64,000 nucleotides of DNA, from the NCBI GenBank assembly GCA_041395105.1, contig JAWLBB010000003.1:434001-498000 (forward strand), given 5' to 3'. The position numbers and the translations under genes are program-made. The notes under the pieces are model-generated. The model ran no database searches, had not been told where the DNA came from, and worked only from the letters and a program-made list of their open reading frames with translations. The DNA comes from Opitutaceae bacterium. Lineage in GTDB: Bacteria; Verrucomicrobiota; Verrucomicrobiia; Opitutales; Opitutaceae. This document shows positions 22,563 to 31,830 of this stretch, piece after piece (the stretch's first letter is position 1; each line of letters starts with the position of its first letter).

Positions 22563-24053
22563 ATGGGCAAACCAACCGGATTTCTCGAGGTCGAAAGAAA
22601 AACCATCTCCGAAAAGGCTCCGCTTGAGCGGATCAAGAACTGGGAGGAATTCAAGGACCACCCCCCTGAAGAGCATCTCCGCAAGCAGGGATCGCGCTGC
22701 ATGGATTGCGGCACCCCGTTCTGCCACACCGGCCATCTGATTTCCGGCATGGCCAGCGGCTGTCCGATCAACAATCTGATTCCGGAGTGGAATGACCTGG
22801 TCTTCCAGGGTCGCTGGAAGGAAGCCCTGCAGCGACTGCACAAGACCAATAATTTCCCGGAATTCACCGGACGTGTCTGTCCCGCCCCTTGCGAAGGGTC
22901 CTGTGTCCTTGGCATCATTGAGCCCCCGGTCACGATCAAAAATATCGAGAGTGCCATTATCGATCGGGGCTGGGACGAAGGGTGGGTCACCCCGAAAACG
23001 CCCGCGGAACGCACCGGCAAGAAGGTGGCGGTGATCGGATCCGGTCCCTCGGGCCTGGCCTGTGCCGATCAGCTCAACCAGGCGGGGCATTCCGTGACTG
23101 TCTTCGAGCGGGCCGACCGCCCGGGCGGACTCCTCATGTACGGGATTCCGAACATGAAGCTCGACAAGCGCAAGGTGGTCGAACGCCGGATCAAGCTGAT
23201 GGAAGAGGAAGGCGTCACCTTCCGGACGGGATGCGAGATCGGCCGCGACATCCCCGCTTCCCAGATCAGGACGAACTTCGATGCCATCGTCTGCTGCACA
23301 GGCGCGACCAAACCCCGCGACCTGCCCATCCCGGGTCGCGAACTCAACGGCGTCCATTTCGCCATGGATTTCCTGACCGGAAATACCCGGCACATTCTCG
23401 ACACCTCCTTCGACGGATCCCTCCCCCCGATCAACGCGCGGGACAAGGATGTGGTGGTCATCGGCGGCGGCGACACCGGAACCGATTGCGTCGGCACCTC
23501 CATCCGCCACGGCTGCCGGAGTGTCACGCAGCTTGAAATCCTGCCCCGACCACCCGATCAGCGGGAAAAGAATAATCCATGGCCGGAGTGGCCGAAGATC
23601 TACCGCCTCGATTACGGACAGGAAGAGGCCAAGGCCCTTCAGGGCGAGGATCCACGTCAGTATCTCGTGATGACCGAGCGCTTTCTCGACGACGGCGAAG
23701 GGAATCTCGCCGGGCTTGAAATCTTCGATATCGAATGGGGCAAGGATGATCAGGGACGTTTTGTCCCCAAGAAGAAGGAAGACACCCGACGGATCATCCC
23801 CGCCCAACTCGTCACCCTGGCGATGGGATTTCTCGGGCCTGAGCAGACCCTGGTCGAGCAACTCGAACTCAAGACGGACGCGCGTTCAAACCTCGAGGCC
23901 GAACACGGGAAATTCACCACCAACGTCGAGGGCATCTTTGCCGCCGGCGATTGCCGTCGTGGCCAAAGCCTCGTGGTCTGGGCGATCAACGAAGGTCGCG
24001 GCGCCGCCCGCGAGGCGGATCGCTACCTGATGGGCTCGACCCAGCTCCCCTGA
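22563..24053 (+). CDS. gltD: glutamate synthase small subunit
   Basis: The 496-residue beta subunit passes electrons from NAD(P)H to the large subunit. The N-terminal Fe-S region has CMDCGTPFCHTG, GCPINN and CPAPCEGSC. The FAD site is VAVIGSGPSGLACADQL and ADRPGGLLMYGIPNMKLDK; the NAD(P)H site is VVVIGGGDTGTDCVGTSIRH; the C-terminal FAD contact is GIFAAGDCRRGQSLVVWAI. Length and motif order are normal and the frame is intact, in contrast to gltB just upstream. The two form the expected operon. Confidence 0.97.
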   Translation: MGKPTGFLEVERKTISEKAPLERIKNWEEFKDHPPEEHLRKQGSRCMDCGTPFCHTGHLISGMASGCPINNLIPEWNDLVFQGRWKEALQRLHKTNNFPEFTGRVCPAPCEGSCVLGIIEPPVTIKNIESAIIDRGWDEGWVTPKTPAERTGKKVAVIGSGPSGLACADQLNQAGHSVTVFERADRPGGLLMYGIPNMKLDKRKVVERRIKLMEEEGVTFRTGCEIGRDIPASQIRTNFDAIVCCTGATKPRDLPIPGRELNGVHFAMDFLTGNTRHILDTSFDGSLPPINARDKDVVVIGGGDTGTDCVGTSIRHGCRSVTQLEILPRPPDQREKNNPWPEWPKIYRLDYGQEEAKALQGEDPRQYLVMTERFLDDGEGNLAGLEIFDIEWGKDDQGRFVPKKKEDTRRIIPAQLVTLAMGFLGPEQTLVEQLELKTDARSNLEAEHGKFTTNVEGIFAAGDCRRGQSLVVWAINEGRGAAREADRYLMGSTQLP

Positions 24054-24171
24054 GCAAAGGGTCGATTCCGTCCTGGTTTCTCGTTCCCTCGGGCTACGCC
24101 GCATGAATCCGTTTCGATAAGCCGGATTGATCAATTGGTCCCGGTCTGATTGAGTTTCTCCGGAAACTCGT

Positions 24172-24846
24172 ATGAAACGCGTCGTAATCGTGGAGGACCA
24201 GACGGCTGTCCGGCAGATGCTGGCCCATGTCCTCAGCCTGGAAGGCAACTACGAAATTGTCGGAGAATCCGGAGACGGGCATGAGGCGACCGCTCTGATC
24301 CGCAAGGTCAGACCCGATCTTCTCATTCTCGATGCCCGCCTGCCGGGAATGAACGGTCACGAAATCCTCCAGGCGGTTCAGGATCTGCTGCCAAGACTGC
24401 GCGTGCTGGTATTTTCCGGCTACGAGAATCCGGTCATCATCCGCGACCTGCTCAATCACGGCGCCCACGGTTTCGTCGAGAAATCCGCCAACCTCGAGGA
24501 ATTGCGGCGGGGAATCGAGGCCGTGGCCAATGGAGGCACCTATTTCGGACCGGCCGCCGCGGTGTCCATCCGCAATCTCATGACCGGGACCGCCGGTTCA
24601 GCGACAAGTCGGGACCTCCTGACCGACCGGGAGCGGGAGATTCTGAAATTGATCGCCGAAAGCCACAGCACCAAGCAGATCGCGGCCCGCCTTGGACTCA
24701 GCGTGAAAACGGCCGACAATCATCGGACAAACCTGATGCGCAAACTCGATCTCCACGATGTCGCCGGCCTGACCCGCTTTGCCATCCAGATCGGCCTGGT
24801 CGAAGCGGCCCAACTGCCGGGAGTGGAAGAAGACCCCCGCCCCTAG
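24172..24846 (+). CDS. NarL/FixJ-type response regulator
   Basis: A 224-residue two-component regulator. The receiver domain (1-120) has the acidic pocket VEDQ, the phospho-acceptor Asp54 in LLILDARLPGMNG and Lys104 in GFVEKSANLEEL. The LuxR-type helix-turn-helix (about 152-215) contains LTDREREILKLIAESHSTKQ and LSVKTADNHRTNLMRKLDL. No histidine kinase is adjacent, so it is an orphan in this window; its targets are unknown. It lies 118 bp after gltD, so regulation of nitrogen genes is possible but not shown. Confidence 0.94.
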   Translation: MKRVVIVEDQTAVRQMLAHVLSLEGNYEIVGESGDGHEATALIRKVRPDLLILDARLPGMNGHEILQAVQDLLPRLRVLVFSGYENPVIIRDLLNHGAHGFVEKSANLEELRRGIEAVANGGTYFGPAAAVSIRNLMTGTAGSATSRDLLTDREREILKLIAESHSTKQIAARLGLSVKTADNHRTNLMRKLDLHDVAGLTRFAIQIGLVEAAQLPGVEEDPRP

Positions 24847-24878
24847 TGGTCAGACACGCATGATCTGACGGGTTGGGC

Positions 24879-24942
24879 AGGAGAGGCTTACGCCTCGATT
24901 CTTGTCCAGACCGGCTCTGGATCGAGGCGTAAAGCCTCTCCT
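24879..24942. repeat. REPIN-like nested inverted repeat
   Basis: Two arms, AGGAGAGGCTTACGCCTCGAT (split: 24879-24899) and its near-perfect complement at 24921-24942 with one bulged T, enclose a spacer that itself can pair (CCAGA with TCTGG). Each arm alone also folds: GAGGC-ttac-GCCTC and GAGGC-gtaaa-GCCTC. It lies after the response regulator stop codon, without a T run, so it is not a classical terminator. The design matches paired REP sequences. Confidence 0.75.
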
Positions 24943-25012
24943 ACACACTCTCGTGGATACCTGATACCCATCAGTTGATCAGCGTCAGTCCACTGGGGCG
25001 AATCACCCGAGC

Positions 25013-25047
25013 AAAAAAAAAGGCCCCGCACCTGGAGATGCGGGACC
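25013..25047 (-). terminator. Rho-independent terminator of the Pal-like gene
   Basis: On the minus strand a GC stem (GGTCCCGCA with TGCGGGGCC, one mismatch) around CTCCAGG is followed by nine T (A run at 25013-25021 on the plus strand). It begins 20 bp after the stop codon of the lipoprotein gene. Confidence 0.9.
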
Positions 25048-25066
25048 GGAGAGGAAAGCGAAAAAA

Positions 25067-25627
25067 TCAGCGCAGGATCACCAGTTCGACCCGCCGATCC
25101 TGCTGCATCTGCTCCTCGCTGCCGCCTTCGGCGGCATCAAGGTCACCCTTGGAAAGGGTTTCCACGCGAGATGACTCAACTCCAATGCCCTCGAGGAAGG
25201 ACCGCACACTCGACGCCCGGCGGTCTCCGAGGCCCATATTGTATTCGGTCGTCCCCCGCCAGTCACAATGGCCTTCGAGGAGAATCCTCGCGGTCGGGCT
25301 GCCCGAAAGGTATTCGGCGGCCTGGGAAAGTTTCTGCCTCTCGGAGACCCGGATACTCGATGAATCGAAGTCAAAATAAACGGACGGAAGCACGCCGCGC
25401 TGCTGCTGGCCAAGGCCACCCATGTCATCCGCACCCCGGGACTCCAGACCGCTTTGTCCGGCAAAGAGATCATTGGTCGAGACGGACTGGGGATTCAGCC
25501 CGGAACCTGCCCCCGGCCCCACCATGGTCTGGCTGGGATTGGGACGGGTGGGCTTTTTCTGACACCCAGCAAATGCAACGGCGAGCCCAAGTGAAGCGAG
25601 GGCGAGAAGTCTGGTCGGATAGATCAT
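25067..25627 (-). CDS. Pal/OmpA-family peptidoglycan-binding lipoprotein
   Basis: An outer-membrane lipoprotein of 186 residues. The signal MIYPTRLLALASLGLAVAF ends in the lipobox AG-C. After a Gly/Ser/Pro-rich linker, the OmpA-like domain occupies roughly residues 80-186: VYFDFDSSSIRVSERQKLSQ, ILLEGHCDWRGTTEYNMGLG, DRRASSVRSFLEGIGV and QMQQDRRVELVI, including the Asp and Arg that bind meso-diaminopimelate. It resembles Pal of the Tol-Pal system, but no tol genes are next to it. An ATG two codons upstream (25633) is equally possible. Confidence 0.9.
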   Translation of the reverse strand: MIYPTRLLALASLGLAVAFAGCQKKPTRPNPSQTMVGPGAGSGLNPQSVSTNDLFAGQSGLESRGADDMGGLGQQQRGVLPSVYFDFDSSSIRVSERQKLSQAAEYLSGSPTARILLEGHCDWRGTTEYNMGLGDRRASSVRSFLEGIGVESSRVETLSKGDLDAAEGGSEEQMQQDRRVELVILR

Positions 25628-25810
25628 GTACAAAGAATTGTCCGGATTTCAGCTGATTTATTGTCTAATCGCCTGAGTCGGGCAAGAAATTTAGGTCGGA
25701 ATGAATATTCCGTGAAAGCAGCAGGATGATCACCCTTCAAACCGGGCACAAGAAAGAAAGGTGCCTCCAGGCCTTGCGCCGGTTATCGACCCCCATTTCC
25801 TTGATTCCCA

Positions 25811-26677
25811 ATGCCGGTGGACCTCGTACAGACCCCTGAAATCCTGCTCGTCGACAATGGTTCACTTCGCCCTCAGCCGACACTGCACCTGCGCCGGATC
25901 GCCCGGAGGCTGTCGTCCCGCATCCCCTACCCGGCGACCGCGACCTCGCTTCTTCATTCGGATCGGATCGATCCGGACCGGCTGGAAGGCAAACCCGCCG
26001 TTCTCCTCTTTGACGAAATCAGTCGCCGCCTCGAGGCAGGCAAAACGCATTTCATCATCCTGCCCTGCTTCATCGGCCCGAGTCTCGCCCTGACCGATTA
26101 CATCCCCGGGCAGCTGAACGAACGGCGAACCCGCCACCCCCGCCTCAGGGTCGTGGTCGCAGACAGCCTCGCCCGGACCGGCCCGCGGGAGGACCTCCGC
26201 CTCGCCCGGATCGTTAGCCATCGGGTCCGGGATGTGATCACCGGGCATTCGCCGTCGACTGCGCCAGACGTTATCGTGGTCGACCATGGGAGTCCGGTCC
26301 GGGCGGTGGCCGCTTTGCGGGACCGAATCGCCACCGAGGTCGCCGGGCACCTCGCCGGGTCGGTTCATTCCGTCCATCCGGCCTCAATGGAACGCCGCGA
26401 AGACCCCGAGTTCGCCTTCAATGAACCCCTCCTCGAGACCGCCCTGATGGAAACAGGCCGGAACGGTCGCCCCGTCATCGTCAGCCTCCTCTTTCTCTCA
26501 CCCGGCCGCCACGCCGGACCCGATGGCGACATCACCCGGATCTGCAGGGAAGCGCGGGCGGCCCGTCCCGGCCTCGACATCACGTTGACCCCACCGATCG
26601 GAGTCGATCCAGGAATCATCGATATTCTGGCCGACCGGACCGGAGAAGCCCTCGCGGAACTGACCGCGCAGACCTGA
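25811..26677 (+). CDS. double CbiX/SirB-like chelatase-family protein, N-terminal half degenerate
   Basis: A 288-residue protein with two CbiX-type halves. The first (1-130) begins ILLVDNGSLRPQPTLHLRRI, where active chelatases have a histidine before GS. The second (about 150-288) begins VIVVDHGSPVRAVAALRDRI with that His, and has LLFLSPGRHAGPDGDI with the second metal-binding His. Class II chelatases insert Co, Ni or Fe into tetrapyrroles. No cobalamin or sirohaem genes are nearby, so the substrate is open. The pattern suggests one working active site with the other half kept as scaffold. Confidence 0.72.
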   Translation: MPVDLVQTPEILLVDNGSLRPQPTLHLRRIARRLSSRIPYPATATSLLHSDRIDPDRLEGKPAVLLFDEISRRLEAGKTHFIILPCFIGPSLALTDYIPGQLNERRTRHPRLRVVVADSLARTGPREDLRLARIVSHRVRDVITGHSPSTAPDVIVVDHGSPVRAVAALRDRIATEVAGHLAGSVHSVHPASMERREDPEFAFNEPLLETALMETGRNGRPVIVSLLFLSPGRHAGPDGDITRICREARAARPGLDITLTPPIGVDPGIIDILADRTGEALAELTAQT

Positions 26678-26684
26678 GACCTCC

Positions 26685-26710
26685 GGTCGGACGCCCGGGA
26701 AAGTCCGATC
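26685..26710. terminator. possible bidirectional hairpin between convergent genes
   Basis: GGTCGGAC (26685-26692) pairs with GTCCGATC (26703-26710) around a ten-base loop, midway between the stop codons of the chelatase-like and M20 genes. There is no T run, so termination is only suggested by position. Confidence 0.35.
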
Positions 26711-26730
26711 CGCCCCGCTGCAGGGGACCA

Positions 26731-28110
26731 TCAGCCGGACCTGCCCGCCAAAGACTTGAGGATATCCCTCGAGACTTCGATGCCCTTCTTCATAACCCCG
26801 AGATGAAAGCTTTCGTTGGGAGCGTGAAGGGCGTCTTCAGGCAGGAAAAGCCCCAGCATGAGGGAATCCATTCCGAGGACCCGCTTGATTTCGGCGATGA
26901 TGGGGACGCTGCCGCCCTCGCGCAGGTAAAGGGGTGGCCGGCCGAAGACCCGTTCGATACTCCTGCCCGTCGCCTGAAAGGCCCGGGCCAGAACCGGTGA
27001 CTGGTCTGCGGGCGTATTCACACGCCCGGGCGGAATGACCATGTAGGGGTTGCCCTTGTGGCCCGGTTTGATCTCGAGTCTGACGTCTGGACTGCAGCGG
27101 GCCCGCAGAGCCTCAAAGACGAGCGCCTCGATCCGGTCGGGATCCTGGTTGGGCACCAGCCGGCAACTGATCTTCACGAACGCGGTCGACGGGATGACCG
27201 TCTTGCTTCCTTCACCCTGGTAACCGCCGCCGATTCCATTGAACTCCAGTGTCGGATAAAAGCGGATACCCTCAAACGGCGACACGCCATTCAGCGTCCG
27301 GAATCGCCGGACTCCGGTGAACTTGAGATACTCCTGCTCACTGATGCCGAGCCGTTTCAATTCCTCCCGCTCCCACTCCTCCGGCTCCACCACATCGTCG
27401 TAGAATCCGTCGATCGCCACCCGTCCGTCCGCGTCATGAAGAGAGGCGCACAGATCGGATAGAGCCTGGATCGGATTGAGGAAGGCGCCTCCGTGCATTC
27501 CGGAATGAAAATCGCCGGAAGCCGCGGTCACCGAGACCTCCAGGGTGATGATGCCCCGCAAGCCCGACGTCACCACCATCTGGTTCTCGTTCGGGCTTCC
27601 CGTATCGGAGAGCAGGACAAAGTCACCTTTCAACCGTTCCCGGTGGGCATCAAGGAATCCTCCAAAACTGGGACTGCCGATCTCCTCTTCGCCCTCGACC
27701 AGAAAGGTGATCCGAAGCGGCAGTCCGGGATGATCCGCAAGAAGCGATGCGACCGCCGCGACATGAACCATGAAGGGCCCCTTGTTGTCGGCTGTGCCCC
27801 GGCCATACATCCGGCCGTCCCGGACTGTCGGTTCAAAGGGGGGAGTCTTCCAGAGGTCGAGGGGGTCCGGCGGCTGGACATCGTAATGCCCGTAGATGAC
27901 GACGTGCGGCCAGGCGGGATCTCCGCCGCGGGTGGCCAGGATGACCGGGTGGAGCGGCGTCTTCACGATCTCCACCTCGAACCCGATTCCACCCAGCAGA
28001 CCGGCCACGAAATCGCGGCACTGGGCCATGCCCTCACGGAAGGCGGAATCGGTCGAGACACTCCGGCAACGGACGTACTCTTTCAGTTTCTCAATCGGAT
28101 CGAAGGACAT
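26731..28110 (-). CDS. M20-family dipeptidase
   Basis: A 459-residue zinc peptidase of the ArgE/DapE/CNDP family. Metal-site motifs are VIYGHYDVQPPDPLDLW, GRGTADNKGP and the catalytic pair in FLVEGEEEIGSPSF, with the lid domain contributing GDFHSGMHGG and a C-terminal histidine in LHAPNESFHL. The ATG at 28110 is chosen; a GTG five codons upstream is possible. No signal peptide is present. The start lies 43 bp after the stop of the M48 gene, so the two peptidases likely share a transcript with purH upstream. Confidence 0.94.
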   Translation of the reverse strand: MSFDPIEKLKEYVRCRSVSTDSAFREGMAQCRDFVAGLLGGIGFEVEIVKTPLHPVILATRGGDPAWPHVVIYGHYDVQPPDPLDLWKTPPFEPTVRDGRMYGRGTADNKGPFMVHVAAVASLLADHPGLPLRITFLVEGEEEIGSPSFGGFLDAHRERLKGDFVLLSDTGSPNENQMVVTSGLRGIITLEVSVTAASGDFHSGMHGGAFLNPIQALSDLCASLHDADGRVAIDGFYDDVVEPEEWEREELKRLGISEQEYLKFTGVRRFRTLNGVSPFEGIRFYPTLEFNGIGGGYQGEGSKTVIPSTAFVKISCRLVPNQDPDRIEALVFEALRARCSPDVRLEIKPGHKGNPYMVIPPGRVNTPADQSPVLARAFQATGRSIERVFGRPPLYLREGGSVPIIAEIKRVLGMDSLMLGLFLPEDALHAPNESFHLGVMKKGIEVSRDILKSLAGRSG

Positions 28111-28153
28111 GGCGCCAACCTGCACGCAGCCCGCGACTGGATCAAGCCTGGCC

Positions 28154-28972
28154 TCAATTTCCGTCTCCGCCGTCCGGATGATAAACCGCCAATGCCTCGG
28201 GCATGATCTTCTTCAATTCCCTGATCCGCGTCTCATCGGCCGGATGGGTCGAAAGAAATTCGGGTGGCTTGTTCTTGCCTTTCGACGCCGCCGCCATCTT
28301 TTCCCAAAAGGTGATGGCCGCCCGGGGGTCGTAGCCGGCGCGGGCCGCGTATTGCAGGCCGATGATGTCCGCTTCGGTTTCGTGCTTTCGCGAATAGGGC
28401 AGGAGCACGCCGACCGTCGTGCCCAACCCATAGGCGGCCAGGGCGGCCGCCCGTTCACTGTTCGACTGATCCTTTGTGGCCACCCCCACCCCGACGGCAC
28501 CCGCCGCCACCAGGATATTCTGCGACATCCGCTCGGAACCGTGGCGCGCCGTGACATGGGCGATCTCATGCCCCATCACCGTCGCCAGTTCCGCGTCGGA
28601 CTCCGCAAGGGCCAGGAGTCCGGTGTAAACCCCCACTTTCCCTCCGGGCAGGGCGAACGCATTGATATCCGGACTGTCAAAGACAACGAACTCCCACTGG
28701 GCACTGGGAAGATCGTCCCCCACCGCCGTGGCGATCCGCTTTCCGACATTGGTGACTCGCTCGTTCAGAATCGGGTCATTTGAGACCTTCTCCTCCTTCT
28801 TGATCTGCTGGAAGGAGGCCGCCCCCATCTCGGTCTCCTGACCCACCGAGATGAAATTGACCGTCCGCCGACCCGTTGTCGGGACGGTATAGCACCCCGC
28901 CAGAAGGCACCCGATCAGGATGAACACCCCGACGCAAAAGCCTGTCCGAGATACCTGACCCGAATTCTTCAT
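28154..28972 (-). CDS. M48-family metalloprotease lipoprotein
   Basis: A 272-residue periplasmic zinc protease related to the BepA/LoiP group. The signal (TGFCVGVFILIGCLLAGC) contains a lipobox, so it is probably membrane-anchored. The active site is VMGHEIAHVTARHG (HExxH), and the third zinc ligand is in RKHETEADIIGLQYAA. STHPADETRIRELK near the C-terminus is typical of the family. Such proteases handle misassembled outer-membrane proteins. The frame is open to 29074, but the signal sequence fixes the start at 28972. Confidence 0.92.
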   Translation of the reverse strand: MKNSGQVSRTGFCVGVFILIGCLLAGCYTVPTTGRRTVNFISVGQETEMGAASFQQIKKEEKVSNDPILNERVTNVGKRIATAVGDDLPSAQWEFVVFDSPDINAFALPGGKVGVYTGLLALAESDAELATVMGHEIAHVTARHGSERMSQNILVAAGAVGVGVATKDQSNSERAAALAAYGLGTTVGVLLPYSRKHETEADIIGLQYAARAGYDPRAAITFWEKMAAASKGKNKPPEFLSTHPADETRIRELKKIMPEALAVYHPDGGDGN

Positions 28973-29070
28973 CGCGCGTAACTTGGACCCTGATAACCCC
29001 CGGAGGTTCAATCGCATTCGCCGAAAGGTCAAGACGGCCTCCATCACCGGTTTGCGTTCGGTCGCGAAGC

Positions 29071-30630
29071 TCAATGCCGGAAATGCCGGATTCCTGTGAA
29101 GACCATGGCCATGCCCCGTTCGTTGGCCGCTGCGATGACTTCGGCGTCGCGGACCGATCCGCCCGGCTGGATGGCGGCGGTCGCACCGGCCTCAGCTGCC
29201 GCAATCAGGCCGTCGGCAAACGGGAAGAGAGCCTCGGAGGCCACCGTCGATCCCTTCAGATCGAGCCCCGCCTCGCCGGCCTTCCAGACCGCGATCCGGG
29301 AACTGTCCACCCGCGACATCTGTCCGGCGCCGATGCCGAGGGTCCGTTCACCGCGTGTGTAGACGATGGCGTTGGACTTGACGTGCCGTCCCACTTTCCA
29401 GCCGAAAAGCATGCTCGCCCATTCATCTGCAGTCGGCTGCCTCTCGGTCACGACCCTGAATCCGTCCGACCGGATCGGCATGGCATCACGGTCCTGACAG
29501 AGCAGGCCGCCCAGAACGGAACGTACTTCCTGCAGATCGTCCGGCCCGAGGCCCCTCTGCCTGGTGATCATCAGGCGGAGATTCTTCTTTTTCGCAAAGA
29601 TGGCGCGAGCCCCATCCGTAAAGTGGGGCGCGATGATGACTTCGCTGAAAATTCCGGAAATCTCCATCGCCAGCTCTTCTTCCAGAGTCTGGTTGACAAT
29701 GATGATGCCGCCAAAGGGAGCCTGCCGATCGGTCTCAAACGCCAGCCTCCAGGCTTGGACCAGGTCCGGCGCACTGGCCAGGCCGCAAGGATTGGTGTGC
29801 TTGAGGATGGCCACGGTCGGCTTCTCGAATTCCCCGATCAGATGGACCGCCGAGGTGATATCGAGGATGTTGTTGTAGCTGAGGGCCTTCCCCTGCAACT
29901 GCTCGAACTGCTCGAAGAACGACCCGTAGAGCGCCGCCTTCTGATGAGGATTTTCCCCGTAGCGCAGATCGGCCGCCTTGGGGTAGCTCAGGCTCAATTC
30001 GTCGGGACACCCGGTAAGCAGGGCGCTGTCGGGCCCCTCGGACGCCTCGGCGGAGAGGTAATCACTGATCGCCCGGTCGTAGGTGGAGGTCCGCCGAAAA
30101 ACCTTCAGTGCCAGATCCCGGCGAAGACGCTCAAGACCCGTCTCATCAGCCGCGTCCATCGTCTTCAGTACCCGATCGTAATCGGCCGGGTCGCAGATAA
30201 CCGCAACCGAGGAGTGATTCTTGGCTGCGCTCCGCAGCATGCTCGGGCCCCCGATGTCGATATTCTCGATCGCCTCCTCAAAGCTCACATCCGGCCGGGC
30301 GACCGTTTCCTCAAATGGATAAAGATTGACCACCACCAGATCGATCAGATCGATCCCATGCGCCTTGGCCTGGGCAAGGTGGTCCGGCTTGTCCCGCCGA
30401 CAGAGCAACCCTCCATGAACTTTCGGGTGGAGTGTCTTGACCCGTCCTTCCATGATCTCGGGAAAGCCGGTATGGTCGCCCACCTCGGTAACCGGCAGAC
30501 CGTTTTCGAGGAGAAGGCGCGCCGTCCCGCCGGTTGAAAGGAGGTGATACCCATGACGCTCAACCAGGGCTTTGGCGAAAGCGACCAGGCCGGTTTTGTC
30601 CGAAACGGAGAGGAGGGCTAGCTTTTGCAT
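29071..30630 (-). CDS. purH: bifunctional AICAR formyltransferase / IMP cyclohydrolase
   Basis: Catalyses the last two steps of purine synthesis (AICAR to FAICAR to IMP). The 519-residue length is normal. The N-terminal cyclohydrolase domain begins LALLSVSDKTGLVAFAKAL and has STGGTARLL, GRVKTLHPKVHGGLL and NIDIGGPSMLRSAAKN. The C-terminal transformylase domain contains LRYGENPHQKAALY, ILKHTNPCGLA, PFGGIIIVN, and the terminal SEALFPFADGL...IQPGGSVRDAEVI block ending in FTGIRHFRH. It is divergent from the methyltransferase gene 73 bp away. Confidence 0.97.
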   Translation of the reverse strand: MQKLALLSVSDKTGLVAFAKALVERHGYHLLSTGGTARLLLENGLPVTEVGDHTGFPEIMEGRVKTLHPKVHGGLLCRRDKPDHLAQAKAHGIDLIDLVVVNLYPFEETVARPDVSFEEAIENIDIGGPSMLRSAAKNHSSVAVICDPADYDRVLKTMDAADETGLERLRRDLALKVFRRTSTYDRAISDYLSAEASEGPDSALLTGCPDELSLSYPKAADLRYGENPHQKAALYGSFFEQFEQLQGKALSYNNILDITSAVHLIGEFEKPTVAILKHTNPCGLASAPDLVQAWRLAFETDRQAPFGGIIIVNQTLEEELAMEISGIFSEVIIAPHFTDGARAIFAKKKNLRLMITRQRGLGPDDLQEVRSVLGGLLCQDRDAMPIRSDGFRVVTERQPTADEWASMLFGWKVGRHVKSNAIVYTRGERTLGIGAGQMSRVDSSRIAVWKAGEAGLDLKGSTVASEALFPFADGLIAAAEAGATAAIQPGGSVRDAEVIAAANERGMAMVFTGIRHFRH

Positions 30631-30703
30631 CGATTCTCATTCCCATCCTCCCTATCGATGGTTTCAACCCTAAATCCAACGATCCTCCCCCTCCCGATCC
30701 ATC

Positions 30704-31465
30704 ATGGCCAAGCCCTCCATCCCTCGCCGCCTCGAAAGCACGCGGAAATCCTGGGAACGCTTCGCCTCCGAAGACCCCCTCTGGGCCATTCTGACCGACC
30801 CGGAAAAACGGAATGGCGGCTGGGACGTCGAGGAATTCTTTCGCTCCGGCGCCGATGCAATCGACGCCGAGATGCAGCGGCTGAGCCGACGCCTTCCCGA
30901 TCGACCCACCCATCGGGCGCTCGACTTCGGGTGTGGCGTCGGTCGCCTCACCCGTGGACTGGCCGGACACTTCCGGGAAGTCGTCGGGGTCGACATTTCC
31001 GCCAGAATGATCGAATTGGCGGACTCCCTCAACGACACTCCCGACCGGGTCCGATTCGTCCACAATCCGTCGGCCGATCTCACGGTCTTCCCGGACAATC
31101 ACTTCGACCTCGTTCTCACCCTGATCACCCTGCAGCACATGCCGCCGCGCAACGCCAGGCGTTACCTCCAGGAATTCGTGCGGGTCACCCGCCCCGGCGG
31201 CGCTCTCGTTATCCAGGCCACCGCAAGGCGCATCCGCGAAAGGGTTTTAACTCGGCGCCTGCGGAGCCGCTTCCTCCGCTCCATCGAGTGGATCAACCGC
31301 AAGCTGATGATCGACCAGAGCCCGCGCATGGCCATGAACATGATCCCGGAGCACGTCGTCCGCCGCACTCTCGAACAGGCGGGTGCCACCCTCCTCGAGG
31401 TCGCCCCCGACTCCGACGCCGGGGAGAAGTATCTCAGCCTTCGCTACCTGGCACAGAAGGATTGA
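30704..31465 (+). CDS. class I SAM-dependent methyltransferase
   Basis: A 253-residue soluble methyltransferase. Motif I for S-adenosylmethionine is ALDFGCGVGRLTRGLAGHF, followed by the acidic loop VVGVDISARMIELA, motif IV FDLVLTLITLQHMP and the post-motif RVTRPGGALVIQA. The N-terminal ESTRKSWERFASEDPLWAIL is seen in many small-molecule or lipid methyltransferases. The substrate is unknown. It shares a short divergent promoter region with purH. Confidence 0.88.
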   Translation: MAKPSIPRRLESTRKSWERFASEDPLWAILTDPEKRNGGWDVEEFFRSGADAIDAEMQRLSRRLPDRPTHRALDFGCGVGRLTRGLAGHFREVVGVDISARMIELADSLNDTPDRVRFVHNPSADLTVFPDNHFDLVLTLITLQHMPPRNARRYLQEFVRVTRPGGALVIQATARRIRERVLTRRLRSRFLRSIEWINRKLMIDQSPRMAMNMIPEHVVRRTLEQAGATLLEVAPDSDAGEKYLSLRYLAQKD

Positions 31466-31830
31466 CCGCAGATAGTCGCGGGCCGAAAATGCCGGGTCCG
31501 ATCCCGCGGACCACCTGAATCAGGCAAGAGAATCGGAATCCTGAGCCCGCGAAATGGCGCCCCCGATGGAGGCATCGGGCCCTCTTCAGCTCTTGATCCG
31601 CTCCGAGTAACCTCTCACAATCCGCCATGCCCCAACCATCCGCTGCCCTAAACCCCGAAAGGAATCGAACCCGTCCCTTTCCCACCCCACAAAGCCCTTG
31701 AACCCCCGATCACCGGTCGGCAACAGGAGCTCTCGAGAGGTCGTTTCGCACCAGGAATCGTAGAGTATCCCAGGATTTCCCGGCAAAAGCACGGTTTCCT
31801 GTGACCTTACAATGATCTACCAAAAATGCG
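31466..31830. other. intergenic region, no gene supported
   Basis: About 365 bp. A minus-strand open frame (31586-31792) has no recognisable content. The minus strand contains GGTTCGATTCC (31661-31672), which looks like a tRNA T-loop, but no matching stems, D arm or anticodon arm can be drawn. The GC content falls towards the 3' end, where the AT-richer islet starts. Confidence 0.5.

Noticed and set aside
31661..31672. T-loop-like GGTTCGATTCC on the minus strand, possible tRNA or tmRNA end
   Set aside because: The five-base T stem does not pair properly and no D or anticodon arm can be drawn.
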